A stretch of DNA of 64,000 bases from Catenulispora acidiphila DSM 44928 (GCF_000024025.1 NC_013131.1:4588001-4652000), one strand, 5' to 3'. Shown: positions 17,221 to 26,600, counted from the stretch's first letter. Program-made: numbers and translations. The notes: generated by a model not told the origin, from the sequence alone.

Positions 17221-19851
17221 TTATGCGGCGCGCGGACGGCCCGCGTCGGGGTCTTCGGCTGCGGCGCTGGTGTCTGGGCCCTGACGGTCCGGTTTCGGGC
17301 CGGAGCGCGCGGCTCCGGCGGGCCTGCCGCCGCGCTTCTTGGGACCGGTGGCGATACCGGGGCGGCGGGTGCTGCCGGGAGCGTGGCCGAAGGCGTTGCG
17401 GGCCGAGGCGCGGATCAGGTTGTCCCGTCCGGCGATCGGGGCCGGCAGCGGCTGGGTCCGCAGCGTGAAGGCGGGCCGCTGCTGGGAGCCGGTGACCAGC
17501 CGTGCCGCGGCCTGGAACGCGCCGAGATGGGACAGGTCGTGCTGAAGCAGGATCGGGGTGGTGTGCCGCTCCAGCAGCCGGGAGTCTTCGGGGCTCGAGT
17601 TGAAGAACAGCTTCGTTCTAGCGTTGGCGGAGATGCCTTCGCGCAGGTCGTTCGGGAGCTGGGCGAGGTTCTGGTGGGCCAGGGTGAGCGAGAGCCGGTA
17701 GCCGCGGGCCTCGGCGAGCATGTCCTCCATCGGATACGGGAGGTTGAGGAAATTCTGGAACTCGTCCAGGTAGAGGCTGCAATCGCGGCGCAGGTGCTGC
17801 GGCAGCTTCGCCCGGCGGGACGCGGCCTGCCACACCTTCGCCACGACGAAGCTGCCAAGCAGCTTGGCGGTCTCCTCACCGATGACGCCCTTGGGCAGGC
17901 GCACCAGCAGGACCCCGCCGTCCAGGACCTTCTCCATGTCGAAAGAGCTGGGGCCGTCGGCGATCGAGTCGCGGACGAACGAGCGGAGCAGGAACGCACG
18001 CAGCTTGTTCATCAGCGGCCCGACGTGGTTCGCCCGCTGGGCGTCGGACAGCTGCTCGTACTGGGACCAGAAGCCGCGAAGCACCGGGTCTTTCAGTCCG
18101 GCGGTCATACGCCGGCGGTAGGCGTCCTCGCCGAGCAGCCTGGGAATGTCCGCGAGGGAGACGCCGCCGGTCGCCGCCTCCGGCGCGTGTAGAAGCGTCA
18201 GGCATGCGCTGCGCAGGTTGTCGTCGGTGCGCGGGCCCCAGAAGCTGGAGAAGATCCGGCCGAACAGCCCGCACAGGTTGTCGACGATCATGTCGACCTC
18301 GTCGGGCCGCTCCAGCTGCAGAACGTTGAGACTCGGTGGCGCGGAGGCGTCGTCGGGATCGAAGACGACGGTGCGGCCGACCGCCGATTCGGGCAGGCGG
18401 GCCAGAATGTCGTTGACGAGGTCGCCCTTGGGGTCAATGACCACGACACCGCGCCCGGCGGCCACGTCGTCGAGGATCATGTGGGTCATCAGGGTCGACT
18501 TGCCGGAGCCGGTGGCTCCGAGGATGTGGACGTGCTGGCGGGAGTCGGCCACCGCGAGCCCGACCGGCCTGGGGTTGGCCGATTCGGAGACGCCCAGCGG
18601 TTTGACCGGCGGCACCGAGGCGTCTGCGTCCGGCCCGGTGGGCGTGAGGATGCCCGGCGGCGGGACGGCGGTGCGGGCTCCGGCGCGCTCGACGCCGGGG
18701 GCAGCCGGGTCGGTCGGAAGGTGCGCGATCGCCGCCAGCTCGGCGACGCCCAGCAGGCTGCCTCGCCCTGCGAACCGTCTGCTGTTGAGGCACTTGACGG
18801 AACCTGACAGCTTCTTGCGGGCGAACCAGTTCTGCCCGGCGAACATGGAGAACGCGCTCGCGATCGCGTGGGCCCGCCCGCGCAGCCGCGGACTCTTTGC
18901 GGTCTCGCCGCTCGCGGTGGACGAGGCGGCGTACAGCACGCGCACGTCCCACAGCCCGCCAGCGAGCTTGGCTGAGGCGGCGCGCAGCTCGGCGGTCTTG
19001 GTCGGGTCCGCCGGGACGCCCGGGATCCGCGCCGGGAGGCGGGAGGCGGTGCTGTTCGCGCCAGGGGTGACGGAGTCCAGGATCCTGGACAGCGGGCTGG
19101 CCGAGCGTCCAGTGCGCATCGCGGTCAGCTGACGTCGCGCGCGGCGGGTCCGGCGCCCGGTGACCGGGCGGGCCAGGATCTGAACGGCGGTGTGCTCATC
19201 GCCGGACAGCCCCGCGCACGCGCCCAGCAGCGGGCGCAGCGGGTCGGAGTCGTGGTTCGTCTCGATCGGCAGCAGCTCGGTGCGCGCCGGGCGAAGACGG
19301 CCGCCGGTCGCCGCAGCCGAGGCGGGAAGCAGCGCCGCGCTACTTGCGGGCTGGGTGTCGGTGGCCGCGCCCGGCCAGGCCGAGGCGATGGCGCGGTCGA
19401 CCATCCCGGGCGGCACCACGCCCGGGACCCAGATCGAGATCCGCAGACCGGCGCGGGTCCAGCCGTATTCGAAGGCCAGGTGCGGCTGCCCGGATAGCAG
19501 CCGCCGGCGCGCTGGGCGCAGCAGCCCGAGCAGGTGCGACCACAAGGCGTGCGCGCCGTCGGCGTCGACCTTCGGCGGGGCCATCACCGTGATCAGCCGG
19601 GCGTTCTCGGTGAACCTCTCGTGGACGGCGCGGCGGTGCCGGGCACGGGCGAACAGGGCTGTGGCGATGACGGACAGGGTCAGCGGCCCCCAAAGCGGGC
19701 CATAGGAAAGCGCGAAGCGCCCGGCGGTACGGCCCAGGTGTGCGAACTCGGCCCCAGGGTGGGTGATCAGCCGCGCGATCAGGCCGGAGGCGGCGTGCGG
19801 GCTTGGGACGGACGGGCTCGGCGTAGGTGCGGCGGTGTGGTGCAGGATCAA
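17221..19851 (-). CDS. Type IV coupling protein (VirD4/TraG-like ATPase)
   Basis: 876 aa; the TTG start overlaps the VirB4 stop (TTGA). One hydrophobic segment (YGPLWGPLTLSVIATALFA, about residues 50-68) anchors it. Walker A is ILGATGSGKSTLMTH near residue 443, followed by GVVVIDPKGDLVNDIL, and Walker B is SLYLDEFQNFLNLP near 695. The motif LTLAHQNLAQLP is typical of TraG/VirD4 proteins with a TraM-recognition domain. It links the DNA-protein substrate to the secretion channel and pumps DNA. Encoded directly after VirB4, a standard order in Gram-positive T4SS. Its C-terminal tail is Gly/Arg/Pro-rich. Confidence 0.9.
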   Translation of the reverse strand: MILHHTAAPTPSPSVPSPHAASGLIARLITHPGAEFAHLGRTAGRFALSYGPLWGPLTLSVIATALFARARHRRAVHERFTENARLITVMAPPKVDADGAHALWSHLLGLLRPARRRLLSGQPHLAFEYGWTRAGLRISIWVPGVVPPGMVDRAIASAWPGAATDTQPASSAALLPASAAATGGRLRPARTELLPIETNHDSDPLRPLLGACAGLSGDEHTAVQILARPVTGRRTRRARRQLTAMRTGRSASPLSRILDSVTPGANSTASRLPARIPGVPADPTKTAELRAASAKLAGGLWDVRVLYAASSTASGETAKSPRLRGRAHAIASAFSMFAGQNWFARKKLSGSVKCLNSRRFAGRGSLLGVAELAAIAHLPTDPAAPGVERAGARTAVPPPGILTPTGPDADASVPPVKPLGVSESANPRPVGLAVADSRQHVHILGATGSGKSTLMTHMILDDVAAGRGVVVIDPKGDLVNDILARLPESAVGRTVVFDPDDASAPPSLNVLQLERPDEVDMIVDNLCGLFGRIFSSFWGPRTDDNLRSACLTLLHAPEAATGGVSLADIPRLLGEDAYRRRMTAGLKDPVLRGFWSQYEQLSDAQRANHVGPLMNKLRAFLLRSFVRDSIADGPSSFDMEKVLDGGVLLVRLPKGVIGEETAKLLGSFVVAKVWQAASRRAKLPQHLRRDCSLYLDEFQNFLNLPYPMEDMLAEARGYRLSLTLAHQNLAQLPNDLREGISANARTKLFFNSSPEDSRLLERHTTPILLQHDLSHLGAFQAAARLVTGSQQRPAFTLRTQPLPAPIAGRDNLIRASARNAFGHAPGSTRRPGIATGPKKRGGRPAGAARSGPKPDRQGPDTSAAAEDPDAGRPRAA

Positions 19852-21743
19852 AGGAGCATCCCGTCAGGGTCGTCGAGGTCGGCAGTGGTGAATGCGAGGT
19901 CTGATTCCTCGGCGTCGGGGTCTTCGCTGTCGGGGTCGAAGTAGCCGTCCGGCTCGTCCTCACCGACGAGGTCGGCCGGATTGGTCGTCGCGACCGCGTA
20001 CTCGGTTTCGGAGGCGACAGCGGCGAAGGCGACCCGCTGCTCGCCGGCAGCCAGGAGTCCGGTTCCGACCGGGGCGGCGGCCAGGAAATCCCGCTCGCCT
20101 GCGGACAGGTGGAAGGCGTCGGCGACCGCGTCTAGCGCCTGCGGCGCCTGACGGAGCAGGATCTGCGTGCTGGCGTTGGCGACGACCGCCCGGCCCAGAT
20201 CCGTGGACAGCACATCGGCGGTGTCCTGCGTGATCACGGCGAGACCGGCCCACCACTTGCGCGCGGCCTTGGCCATGCGCAGCAGAAACTTCGCGCCCTC
20301 CGGCTCGCGCATCAGCAGCCACGCCTCGTCGACCACGACCAAGCGCCGGCGGCGCTCGCGCGAGGTGACCTGCCGCCACACCGTGTCCAGGACCAGCAGC
20401 GTCCCGACCGACTTCAGCTCCTCGGGCAGGTGCCGCAGGCAGAACACCTGAAGATGCCCCGACGGAGCCGTGGTCGTCGGGCCGTCGAACAGCCCGGCCC
20501 ACGAGCCGGTGGTGAACGGCTCCAGCTTCGCCGCGAGCGAGACCGCTGCCGGGTCTGAGTTCGCGTGCAGCGCCTCGGCCAGATCCGACAGGATCGGCGC
20601 CTGCCGCTTCCAGGTGCGCGGGTCGGCGGTGATGCCGACGGCGGCGTATGCGGCCAGGACCGCCCGGTCCAGCGCGGCGCGCTCGGCCGGGGTGAGCGGC
20701 TCCCCGACGAGGACGGTGATGAAGGTGTGCAGGAACAGCGCGCGGCGGACCAGGGCGTTGGACTTGCCCGCCGACTTCTCGGCGTTCTCCGGAAGGTCGA
20801 ACGGGTTCAACCGCACCCCGTCTGCGCCGAGGTCGAGGTACGCGCCGCCGACGAGTGCGGCCAGGCGCTCGTACTCGTTCTCCGGGTCGACGATCAGGAC
20901 CTGGACCCCGCCGTAGAGGCTGCGCAGGATCTCCAGCTTGGAGAAGAACGACTTCCCGGCCCCGGAGCGGGCCAGCACGATCGAGTTGTAGTTGTCCTGC
21001 GCCCACCGGTCGTAGATGACCAGCCCGCTCGAGGCGGCGTTTACGCCGTAGAGGATGCCGTCCGGGGCGGCGGTGTCAGTCGGGTCGATCGGCGACAGGT
21101 CGGGGCTGGTGAACGGGAACGCGGAGGCGAGGCTGGCGGTGTCGAAGGTGCGGCGCAGCTTGATCGCGTCCACGCCCAGCGGCAGGCAGCTGGTCCACCC
21201 AGCCAGCGCCCGGAACGAGGTCGGCTGCATCTGCAGCAGCAGCCCCGAGGCAAGCGACTTGACCGCGGACGTCTGCTCCGCGAGAGCCTTCTCGGACCCG
21301 GCATACACGGTGAGGTACAGACCGACACGGAACAGGCGACCTTCGCCGCGGGCGAGTCGATACGCGAGTTCGGTGGCGTCCTCGGCGGCGGCTTCGGCGT
21401 AGGGGTCGGCCAGGCGTCCCTTCTCGAAGTCCGATCGTCGGCCGGACTCAAAGCGCGCCCGCTGGCGACGGAGCCGCTCGGCGGCGACCTGGGTCTCGAT
21501 CGGCTCGATGTGCAGCGAGACGTCCAGCCGTCCCGGGTAGGTCAGCAGCGGCTCGAGCCAGCCGGGGCCGACCTCGGAGGGGAAGCCGGTGACCGCGAAG
21601 CTGGCGGCGTACATCTCCCCGATGCGCAGATAGCGCGGGGCGACCTGCACCGACTCCGGCGCTGGCATCGCGTCCAGGGCACGGACCGGCGCGCTTGCGC
21701 CTTCCTTCTCGCGCCGTATTCGAGCGCGGCTGGTGAGCGTCAT
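19848..21743 (-). CDS. VirB4-like conjugation ATPase
   Basis: 631 aa from ATG 21743, which has AAGGAGA upstream and overlaps the PrgI stop (ATGA). The N-terminal part is the VirB4 amino domain. The ATPase core has Walker A VLARSGAGKSFFSKLEI near residue 245, IVDPENEYERLA (VirB4-specific), Walker B RRLVVVDEAWLLM near 490, and the sensor-like GLAVITQDTADVL. It powers assembly and substrate transfer at the inner face of the membrane. A Glu/Asp-rich tail follows residue 600. Order PrgI-VirB4-VirD4 is characteristic of actinobacterial T4SS-like elements. Confidence 0.92.
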   Translation of the reverse strand: MTLTSRARIRREKEGASAPVRALDAMPAPESVQVAPRYLRIGEMYAASFAVTGFPSEVGPGWLEPLLTYPGRLDVSLHIEPIETQVAAERLRRQRARFESGRRSDFEKGRLADPYAEAAAEDATELAYRLARGEGRLFRVGLYLTVYAGSEKALAEQTSAVKSLASGLLLQMQPTSFRALAGWTSCLPLGVDAIKLRRTFDTASLASAFPFTSPDLSPIDPTDTAAPDGILYGVNAASSGLVIYDRWAQDNYNSIVLARSGAGKSFFSKLEILRSLYGGVQVLIVDPENEYERLAALVGGAYLDLGADGVRLNPFDLPENAEKSAGKSNALVRRALFLHTFITVLVGEPLTPAERAALDRAVLAAYAAVGITADPRTWKRQAPILSDLAEALHANSDPAAVSLAAKLEPFTTGSWAGLFDGPTTTAPSGHLQVFCLRHLPEELKSVGTLLVLDTVWRQVTSRERRRRLVVVDEAWLLMREPEGAKFLLRMAKAARKWWAGLAVITQDTADVLSTDLGRAVVANASTQILLRQAPQALDAVADAFHLSAGERDFLAAAPVGTGLLAAGEQRVAFAAVASETEYAVATTNPADLVGEDEPDGYFDPDSEDPDAEESDLAFTTADLDDPDGMLL

Positions 21744-22705
21744 CGCTCGGTCTCTCCTTCCAGGGGTTCGGCCTCCTGGCCCGCGCCGGTGGCGTCGGTC
21801 AGCAGGTGGCGCAGGCGCTCGGATTCGAAGGCGCGCACCGGGATCTGCGCGCCGGACAGGGCGCGGGCGGCCTCGTCCACGCGGCGGTGCAGCCGCATCG
21901 GCGCCGAGGCGTCGGGGCTGGCAGCGCTTGTCTTCCGGCCGCGTCCGGTGCGCGGCTCGCGCGCGGCCAGCAGCACCTGGCGGTGCAGGACATCGCGGCG
22001 GCCGGCCAGGGCCTCGAGGTAGTCGGCGTGCTCGGCGGCAGCCTGCTCGAGCGCCGGGTGCGGCAGGCTGGGAGCTGCGGCGCGCAGCTGGTCCACCGCG
22101 CCGGACAGGTCCAGGCGGTGCGTGCGCACCAGCAGCTGGACCGGCGCTGTGAGGCCGTTGAGCCAGCGGCCGAACGCGGCCACGAGGGCGTCCTGCTCGC
22201 CGGCGGTGCGCAGCGCGAAGTTGACCGTGCCGCAGGCGGCCAGCGCCGAGAAGCCCTCGGCACCGAGGTCGAACACGCCGGTCTCGTCGATCCCGCGTGC
22301 GGGCATCGTCATCGCTGCGGGCGCCGGTCCGGCCTTCGCGCGGACCGCCTTGGGCAGGAACTCCGGCAGCGCCGGAGTCTGCTCCTCGCCGCTGGGCACC
22401 AGGTGCTTCTTCGCCCGGCCGTGGCGCAGCGCAGCCAAGACGAAGCGGTCGGCCGTCAGCCCGTCGCGCTTGCCCAAGGCCAGCCCGATCGCGATCGCGG
22501 CGATCGGCGCAGCCGGAGCGATCAGGTAGGCCGAGGGGACCTTCGGCAGGGCGGCGTGCGCGGTCATGAATCCGGCCCACACCAGAAGCCCCGTGGCGGC
22601 CAGGACCACCACCTGGCGAGCGGTGAGCCTGGCCACGATCACGTCCGGGCGGTCCACGTCGGCCGGGATACGGGTGGCGTAGCGTGCCTGTTCTTCCTCA
22701 CGCAT
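21740..22705 (-). CDS. PrgI family T4SS membrane protein
   Basis: 321 aa. ATG 22705 has AGGTGG 5 nt upstream and is preferred over a GTG at 22714. The N-terminus (ARYATRIPADVDRPDVIVAR) leads to two adjacent membrane segments (residues about 28-70), the PrgI signature. A cytosolic tail of about 240 residues follows, longer than minimal PrgI proteins, with a Ser/Ala linker near 260. PrgI proteins are VirB3-like and pair with VirB4; the coupled ATGA overlap with VirB4 supports this. Overlaps the preceding small gene by 8 nt. Confidence 0.8.
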   Translation of the reverse strand: MREEEQARYATRIPADVDRPDVIVARLTARQVVVLAATGLLVWAGFMTAHAALPKVPSAYLIAPAAPIAAIAIGLALGKRDGLTADRFVLAALRHGRAKKHLVPSGEEQTPALPEFLPKAVRAKAGPAPAAMTMPARGIDETGVFDLGAEGFSALAACGTVNFALRTAGEQDALVAAFGRWLNGLTAPVQLLVRTHRLDLSGAVDQLRAAAPSLPHPALEQAAAEHADYLEALAGRRDVLHRQVLLAAREPRTGRGRKTSAASPDASAPMRLHRRVDEAARALSGAQIPVRAFESERLRHLLTDATGAGQEAEPLEGETER

Positions 22706-22901
22706 CGCGGCCACCTGCCGCGCGCCGCTGCCGGGCGGCCGACCGGCGCGCCCGCAGCGTGATCTCCCGTGCCGGATCGATCCGGGTCGGAGCCGAGACG
22801 ATGAGCCGGTCGTAGATCAGCTTCTGCAGGGAAGGGCGCGGCTTGCGGTGCCGGCCCCGGTAGGCGCCGTGCGCGCTGGAGGCAGGGCGGTGGTTGGTCA
22901 A
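22698..22901 (-). CDS. Small basic protein of the transfer operon, 67 aa
   Basis: Begins with TTG 22901, overlapping the TrbL-like stop (TTGA), and its stop overlaps the PrgI start by 8 nt. The tight packing on both sides argues that it is translated. It is strongly basic (Arg-rich) with one short hydrophobic patch (LQKLIYDRLIVSAP) and no membrane span. It could be a structural adaptor or DNA-contacting factor of the transfer machine; family not recognised. Confidence 0.55.
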   Translation of the reverse strand: MTNHRPASSAHGAYRGRHRKPRPSLQKLIYDRLIVSAPTRIDPAREITLRARRSAARQRRAAGGRDA

Positions 22902-24955
22902 CGGGAACCTCCTGGTGTCGTGGGTTTGCGTGCGGCGGCGCCTCGGCCGGAGGCGTTCTTCGGCGCGGCCATCGTGGTCGGGGCCTTGACCGGAGCCGGG
23001 CGCGCTGGGGTCGCGGCGGCGGGGGTCTTGGCCGCTGGTCTGGGCCGCGCGCTGCTCGTGGCAGCCGCTCCGCTCGCGGAGGCTGCGGCCGGCGTCCGGG
23101 CCGGGGCTGCCTTGCGTGTCGGTGCGGTGCGGCGCGAGCTGCTCGCTGCGGCGGCGGCTGCGGCAGCAGCGGCCGTCGCCCCGGTCGACGGGCCGGACGA
23201 GGGCCTGGGCCGTCGGGCTGGCGATGTCGTCGAGGGCTTGCTCGGGGGCGGGGTCGGCGCGGCCGGAGATGCGGCCGGGGTGATCTGGCCGCTGCGGTCG
23301 AACAGCGCGGGCTGGCGCTGCGCGGATCGCGGCGGCGGGGGCGGGACGAACTCCGTCAGGGTCGAGGGCGGACCCGGGCGAGGTGTCCTGGCCACCGGAG
23401 GGAACAGCCCCGGCTGCACCACGCGCGGCTTGGGCTTGCTCGCGGTCTCGGCCTGCCGCTTGGCAAGGCGGTCCTGCGTGCCCATCGGCAGCGCTGCGAC
23501 CGGGCCGGGCGAGGCGGCCACCGCCGGGAGTGCGCGGGTGCCGACGACCTCTCCGGCGATGACGCGTGGGGAGTTCGGCTGGACGCGGGTGACGGTGACC
23601 GTCGCCCGGCCGCCCGGCCGGGGACGCGGACCTGCGGGCACCAGCGGCCCGCCCGGACCCCTGCCGCCTCCGCCTCGCCCGCCGGGACCCGTCGGGCCCG
23701 GACCGCGACCGGCGGACGGCCGTCCGCCGGAGCGCTGGCGCCGGCCTCGAAGACCGGCCGCGCCCATGAGCTTGTAGGTCGCGATGCCTTTCGCCATCGC
23801 CAGCAGCTGGGAGCGGCCGAAGATGCTGCGGCCGACCCAGAACGGAATCTTGATCAGGATGAAGAACAGGGTGATGAACACGAGCAGGTCGGTCAGGCCG
23901 CCGCCGGTCGGGAACCCCAGCGCGGTCTGCCCGCCGGGGTCAAGGAAGATCCGCAGCGCGGTGACGAGCGTGAGCGACTGGCCCAGCTGGATCGCCAGGG
24001 TGCCGATCACCGCCCGCCACCACAGCCGGGCCATCCCGTCGGTCTGCGGCAGCGCGTGGCAGGCCAGCGCGACCGGCGCGGCCACCGCGAGAAGCACCAT
24101 CAGCGCGACCCGCACCATGTAGGTCACGAGCAGCACCACGGCCATGACGGCGGCGACCAGGCCGAGGATCGCCAGGAAGATCCCGCCTGAGTTCAGGATC
24201 GACCCGGTGATCATGTGGGCCAGGGCGGTTCCGGCCGCCTTGGGATCCAGGCCCTGGCCCATGATCCCGGCCGCGAGGGAGTCGGCGAGATGGATGATCA
24301 GGCCGAGGACCGCGAGGCTGGCGTTGCCGACCAGGAATCCGGCGAACAGGCGCGGGGCGATGTCCTTCATCGCGTACCGGGTCTGCAGCGTCTCGTGGGT
24401 CATCACGATGACCCCGCCGGCCAGGACGAACAGGACGTAGAACCCGTTCGCCAGCAGCGCCATCGTGGTCCAGATCTGGCCCACCCGCGGCATCGTGGTG
24501 ACGTCCGGGGTGCTCAGCACGGTGGAGCCCAGCAGGTTCAGCACCGGGTTGAGGGCGTCGGTCACCAGAGAGGCGAACCAGTCGTTGATCGCCTTCTCGA
24601 TCTGGCCGGGGATGTCCCAGAAACTCGGGTCGCTGTTGCCTCCGCTCGAGCTGGTTCCGCCGGATGCGCCGGGAGCCGGGACGGTGTCGGTCGGGGTGGG
24701 CGCGCCTGGCCCCAGCACGATGCCGGGACCCGACGGAGACGGGCTCGGCTGTGGTGCCGGATCGGCGCGGATCGGGGCGGCGGCGACCGGTGCCGCCGCC
24801 TTCTGCGCGGTCGCGGCAGAGGCCGCCGGGATCGCGATCATCAGTGCCGCGATCGCGGCGAGGAGCGCGGCGAACGCGCGGGCGGCGGGCCGGGCCGAAG
24901 CCCGGCCGCCCACGCCCCCGGCGCGCGGGGGAACGGACTTCGGCTCGGTGGTCAT
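22898..24955 (-). CDS. TrbL/VirB6-like polytopic T4SS protein
   Basis: 685 aa. A Sec-type signal near residues 25-48 is followed by a Pro/Ser/Gly-rich linker. A multi-span region (about 145-400) includes VGQIWTTMALLANGFYVLFV, FLVGNASLAVLGLIIHLADS and AAVMAVVLLVTYMVRVALMV. This is the inner-membrane channel fold of TrbL/VirB6. A C-terminal tail of about 280 residues is low-complexity, rich in Pro, Arg, Ala and Thr, and probably cytosolic or wall-spanning. It starts 1 nt beyond the end of the pilin gene. Loss of normal complexity in the tail is typical of actinobacterial versions. Confidence 0.82.
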   Translation of the reverse strand: MTTEPKSVPPRAGGVGGRASARPAARAFAALLAAIAALMIAIPAASAATAQKAAAPVAAAPIRADPAPQPSPSPSGPGIVLGPGAPTPTDTVPAPGASGGTSSSGGNSDPSFWDIPGQIEKAINDWFASLVTDALNPVLNLLGSTVLSTPDVTTMPRVGQIWTTMALLANGFYVLFVLAGGVIVMTHETLQTRYAMKDIAPRLFAGFLVGNASLAVLGLIIHLADSLAAGIMGQGLDPKAAGTALAHMITGSILNSGGIFLAILGLVAAVMAVVLLVTYMVRVALMVLLAVAAPVALACHALPQTDGMARLWWRAVIGTLAIQLGQSLTLVTALRIFLDPGGQTALGFPTGGGLTDLLVFITLFFILIKIPFWVGRSIFGRSQLLAMAKGIATYKLMGAAGLRGRRQRSGGRPSAGRGPGPTGPGGRGGGGRGPGGPLVPAGPRPRPGGRATVTVTRVQPNSPRVIAGEVVGTRALPAVAASPGPVAALPMGTQDRLAKRQAETASKPKPRVVQPGLFPPVARTPRPGPPSTLTEFVPPPPPRSAQRQPALFDRSGQITPAASPAAPTPPPSKPSTTSPARRPRPSSGPSTGATAAAAAAAAAASSSRRTAPTRKAAPARTPAAASASGAAATSSARPRPAAKTPAAATPARPAPVKAPTTMAAPKNASGRGAAARKPTTPGGSR

Positions 24956-24956
24956 C

Positions 24957-25379
24957 TCAGCCGCCGACCAGGCCCTTGAGGACAGTCACCACGACCGGCG
25001 CGAGGACCGCCAGGCAGTAGCCCATCCCGGCCGACTTGAAGCAGGTCTTGGCCTTCTCCACCTCGGCCGGATCGCCGGCGGCAAGGACGTAGCGGACGCC
25101 GCCGATGGTGAGCATCAGCGTGGCCAGCACAGCCAGGATGCCGATGAGCCAGTTGGTGACATTGCTGATGACGGTCGGGATGTCGGCCGCCGCCAGGTAC
25201 TGCCCGCCGTCGCCGGAGACAGCGGCCATCGCCGGGCTCGCGCCGAGCGCGGCCAGAAGCGCTCCGGAGGTGACGGCTGCCGCGATGCGCAGGTGCCGAC
25301 GACGGGGCCGGGCCGACGAGGCCGCTATGTCCGCGGGCTCGCCCGTTTCCGGGCGCGCGGAATCGATCTGCTGGTGCAT
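24957..25379 (-). CDS. T4SS pilin (VirB2-like)
   Basis: 140 aa; AAAGGA lies 9 nt before ATG 25379. A basic N-terminus leads to a signal segment (IAAAVTSGALLAALGASPAM) with likely cleavage after ASPAMA near residue 52. Two membrane spans follow (VTNWLIGILAVLATLMLTIG and GYCLAVLAPVVVTVLKGLVG) joined by a short acidic/lysine loop (GDPAEVEKAKTCFKSAG). This is the T4SS pilin arrangement. It is the first gene of the transfer operon, so its upstream region should contain the main transfer promoter. Confidence 0.85.
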   Translation of the reverse strand: MHQQIDSARPETGEPADIAASSARPRRRHLRIAAAVTSGALLAALGASPAMAAVSGDGGQYLAAADIPTVISNVTNWLIGILAVLATLMLTIGGVRYVLAAGDPAEVEKAKTCFKSAGMGYCLAVLAPVVVTVLKGLVGG

Positions 25380-25671
25380 GGGGTGGGTCCTTTGGTGCTT
25401 GTGCGGGGAGGGGATGTGCGGCTGCGCGCCGGGGATTCCGGGGCGGGCTCGGCGCCGCGAGCGAGGAGGCTCGGGGCGGTCTGGAAGGCCGAGGTTTTGC
25501 CGCGAGAGGTGAAGCGGAACTGCGATCGCCGAGGGGTCCGGTCAGGCCGCCGCGCGCACGACACTCGCTCCTTCTCGGATGAGGTCGGTGTCAGGCAGTG
25601 GAGGGGTCAGCACCACGCGGAAGGTGCGGCAGGCCCTGGGTCTCGGAGCCGGGCGGAAAGATCCCGGCACA

Positions 25672-25709
25672 TCATTAGTCCAAAAACAGGCCCGGATTTT
25701 CGGGCCGAG
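25672..25709. repeat. Left copy of a roughly 37-bp inverted repeat flanking the control region
   Basis: TCATTAGTCCAAAAA followed by a GGCCCG-type hairpin half is repeated in inverted orientation at 27095-27131. The first 15 bases are identical; the hairpin part has a few mismatches. The pair brackets the regulator gene and the iteron region. Confidence 0.7.
25681..25706 (-). terminator. Intrinsic terminator of the regulator gene
   Basis: Read leftwards, a 6-bp GC stem (GGCCCG, loop AAAATC, CGGGCC; 25689-25706) is followed by TGTTTTTG. It lies 28 nt past the regulator stop at 25734, an ideal position for Rho-independent termination before the transfer operon promoter. Confidence 0.7.
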
Positions 25710-25733
25710 GCCGAAGAACTTTTTGACAGTCCG

Positions 25734-26459
25734 TCAGATCGCTCCAGAGGCGAGCGCCTCGACCAGCCGGGCTTCGGCTGCGGCGCGGCGATCGAACAGC
25801 GTCGTGGTCGCCACCTTTAGCTCTGCGCCGACGTCGGCCAGGTTGCGCTCTTCCAGCCGGGTGCGGCCGATGTACTCCGCCTCCTCGGCCGTGATCACTC
25901 CGGCCCGCACGGCGCGGGCGAGCACGATGTCGGGGTGTCCGACCGGGAAGCACGGCGGGCCGGAGACCAGCCCGTCAGCCGACAGGTCGGCCATGTCCCC
26001 GGCGGCCTCGCGGTAGGGGATGCGCGCCATGTTGAACGCCTTGTTCGCCAGCGCGCCGGCCACGCTCTCGATGCCGGCGTCGTCCAGGTCGATCGTGCGC
26101 AGTGCGATCAGGAATCCCTCGACCATTTCGGCCTGCACCTCGGCGGTGTCGGCGCCGGGGAAGCACGCCTTGAGCATGCCGGCCTTGGACATCAGCGCGG
26201 GCCCGGCCAGGCCGCAGGCGACCACCGTCCATCCGGAGTTCTTGGTGCGGGTCTGCCGCACGATCTCGGCCCAGATGTTGTTGGCGATCGCCGCATCGGT
26301 TTCGACGTCCCACAGCAGCTCGGTGATTTCGTTCAGATCCATCACTGACTCGGGCGCGGCGTCGGTGGCCGGGACGGCCAGGTACAGGTGCTGCGGGTCA
26401 ATGCGAAGCAGGTCGAAAGTCTTCTTCAGGGATTTCAGCGGAAGAGTAGTGGCGGCCAT
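25734..26459 (-). CDS. Putative transcription regulator with sigma-region-4-like HTH
   Basis: 241 aa from ATG 26459 with GGAG 9 nt upstream. Upstream in-frame codons only translate the iteron repeats and are excluded. The C-terminus (VRAGVITAEEAEYIGRTRLE, then NLADVGAELKVATTTLFDRR) looks like a sigma-70 region 4 helix-turn-helix, as in positive regulators found on actinomycete elements. The N-terminal two thirds are helical and contain no region 2, so it is not a full sigma factor. It is transcribed leftwards out of the iteron region and ends at a terminator just before the transfer operon. A master regulator role is inferred. Confidence 0.65.
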   Translation of the reverse strand: MAATTLPLKSLKKTFDLLRIDPQHLYLAVPATDAAPESVMDLNEITELLWDVETDAAIANNIWAEIVRQTRTKNSGWTVVACGLAGPALMSKAGMLKACFPGADTAEVQAEMVEGFLIALRTIDLDDAGIESVAGALANKAFNMARIPYREAAGDMADLSADGLVSGPPCFPVGHPDIVLARAVRAGVITAEEAEYIGRTRLEERNLADVGAELKVATTTLFDRRAAAEARLVEALASGAI

Positions 26460-26525
26460 TTCGGCGCTCCGTTCATTCGGTGCGGTTGGGATGGCCACAT
26501 CGAACGATTCGCGATGCGCAAAAAG

Positions 26526-26600
26526 TACGCACGAAATACGCACGGGCTGCCTTCGAGCGGCACTTCCAGCCTTTAGAAGCCCGTGCGTATTTCGTGCGTA
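26526..26600. repeat. 23-bp perfect inverted repeat made of 11-bp iterons
   Basis: Arms at 26526-26548 and 26578-26600 are perfect inverted copies with a 29-nt spacer. Each arm contains GTGCGTATTTC followed directly by GTGCGTA, that is two head-to-tail 11-bp units. The inner spacing places the two arms on opposite sides of a loop or as two dimer sites. It lies just upstream of the regulator start, so autoregulation is plausible. Confidence 0.8.

Larger units (their letters stand above)
25380..25733. other. Intergenic region upstream of the transfer operon
   Basis: 354 bases with no supported gene. It must contain the leftward promoter for the pilin-led transfer operon, though no strong -35/-10 pair stood out. 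It holds the intrinsic terminator of the regulator gene (25681-25706) and the left copy of a long inverted repeat (25672-25709). Short minus-strand frames here are Arg/Pro-rich shadows. Confidence 0.5.
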
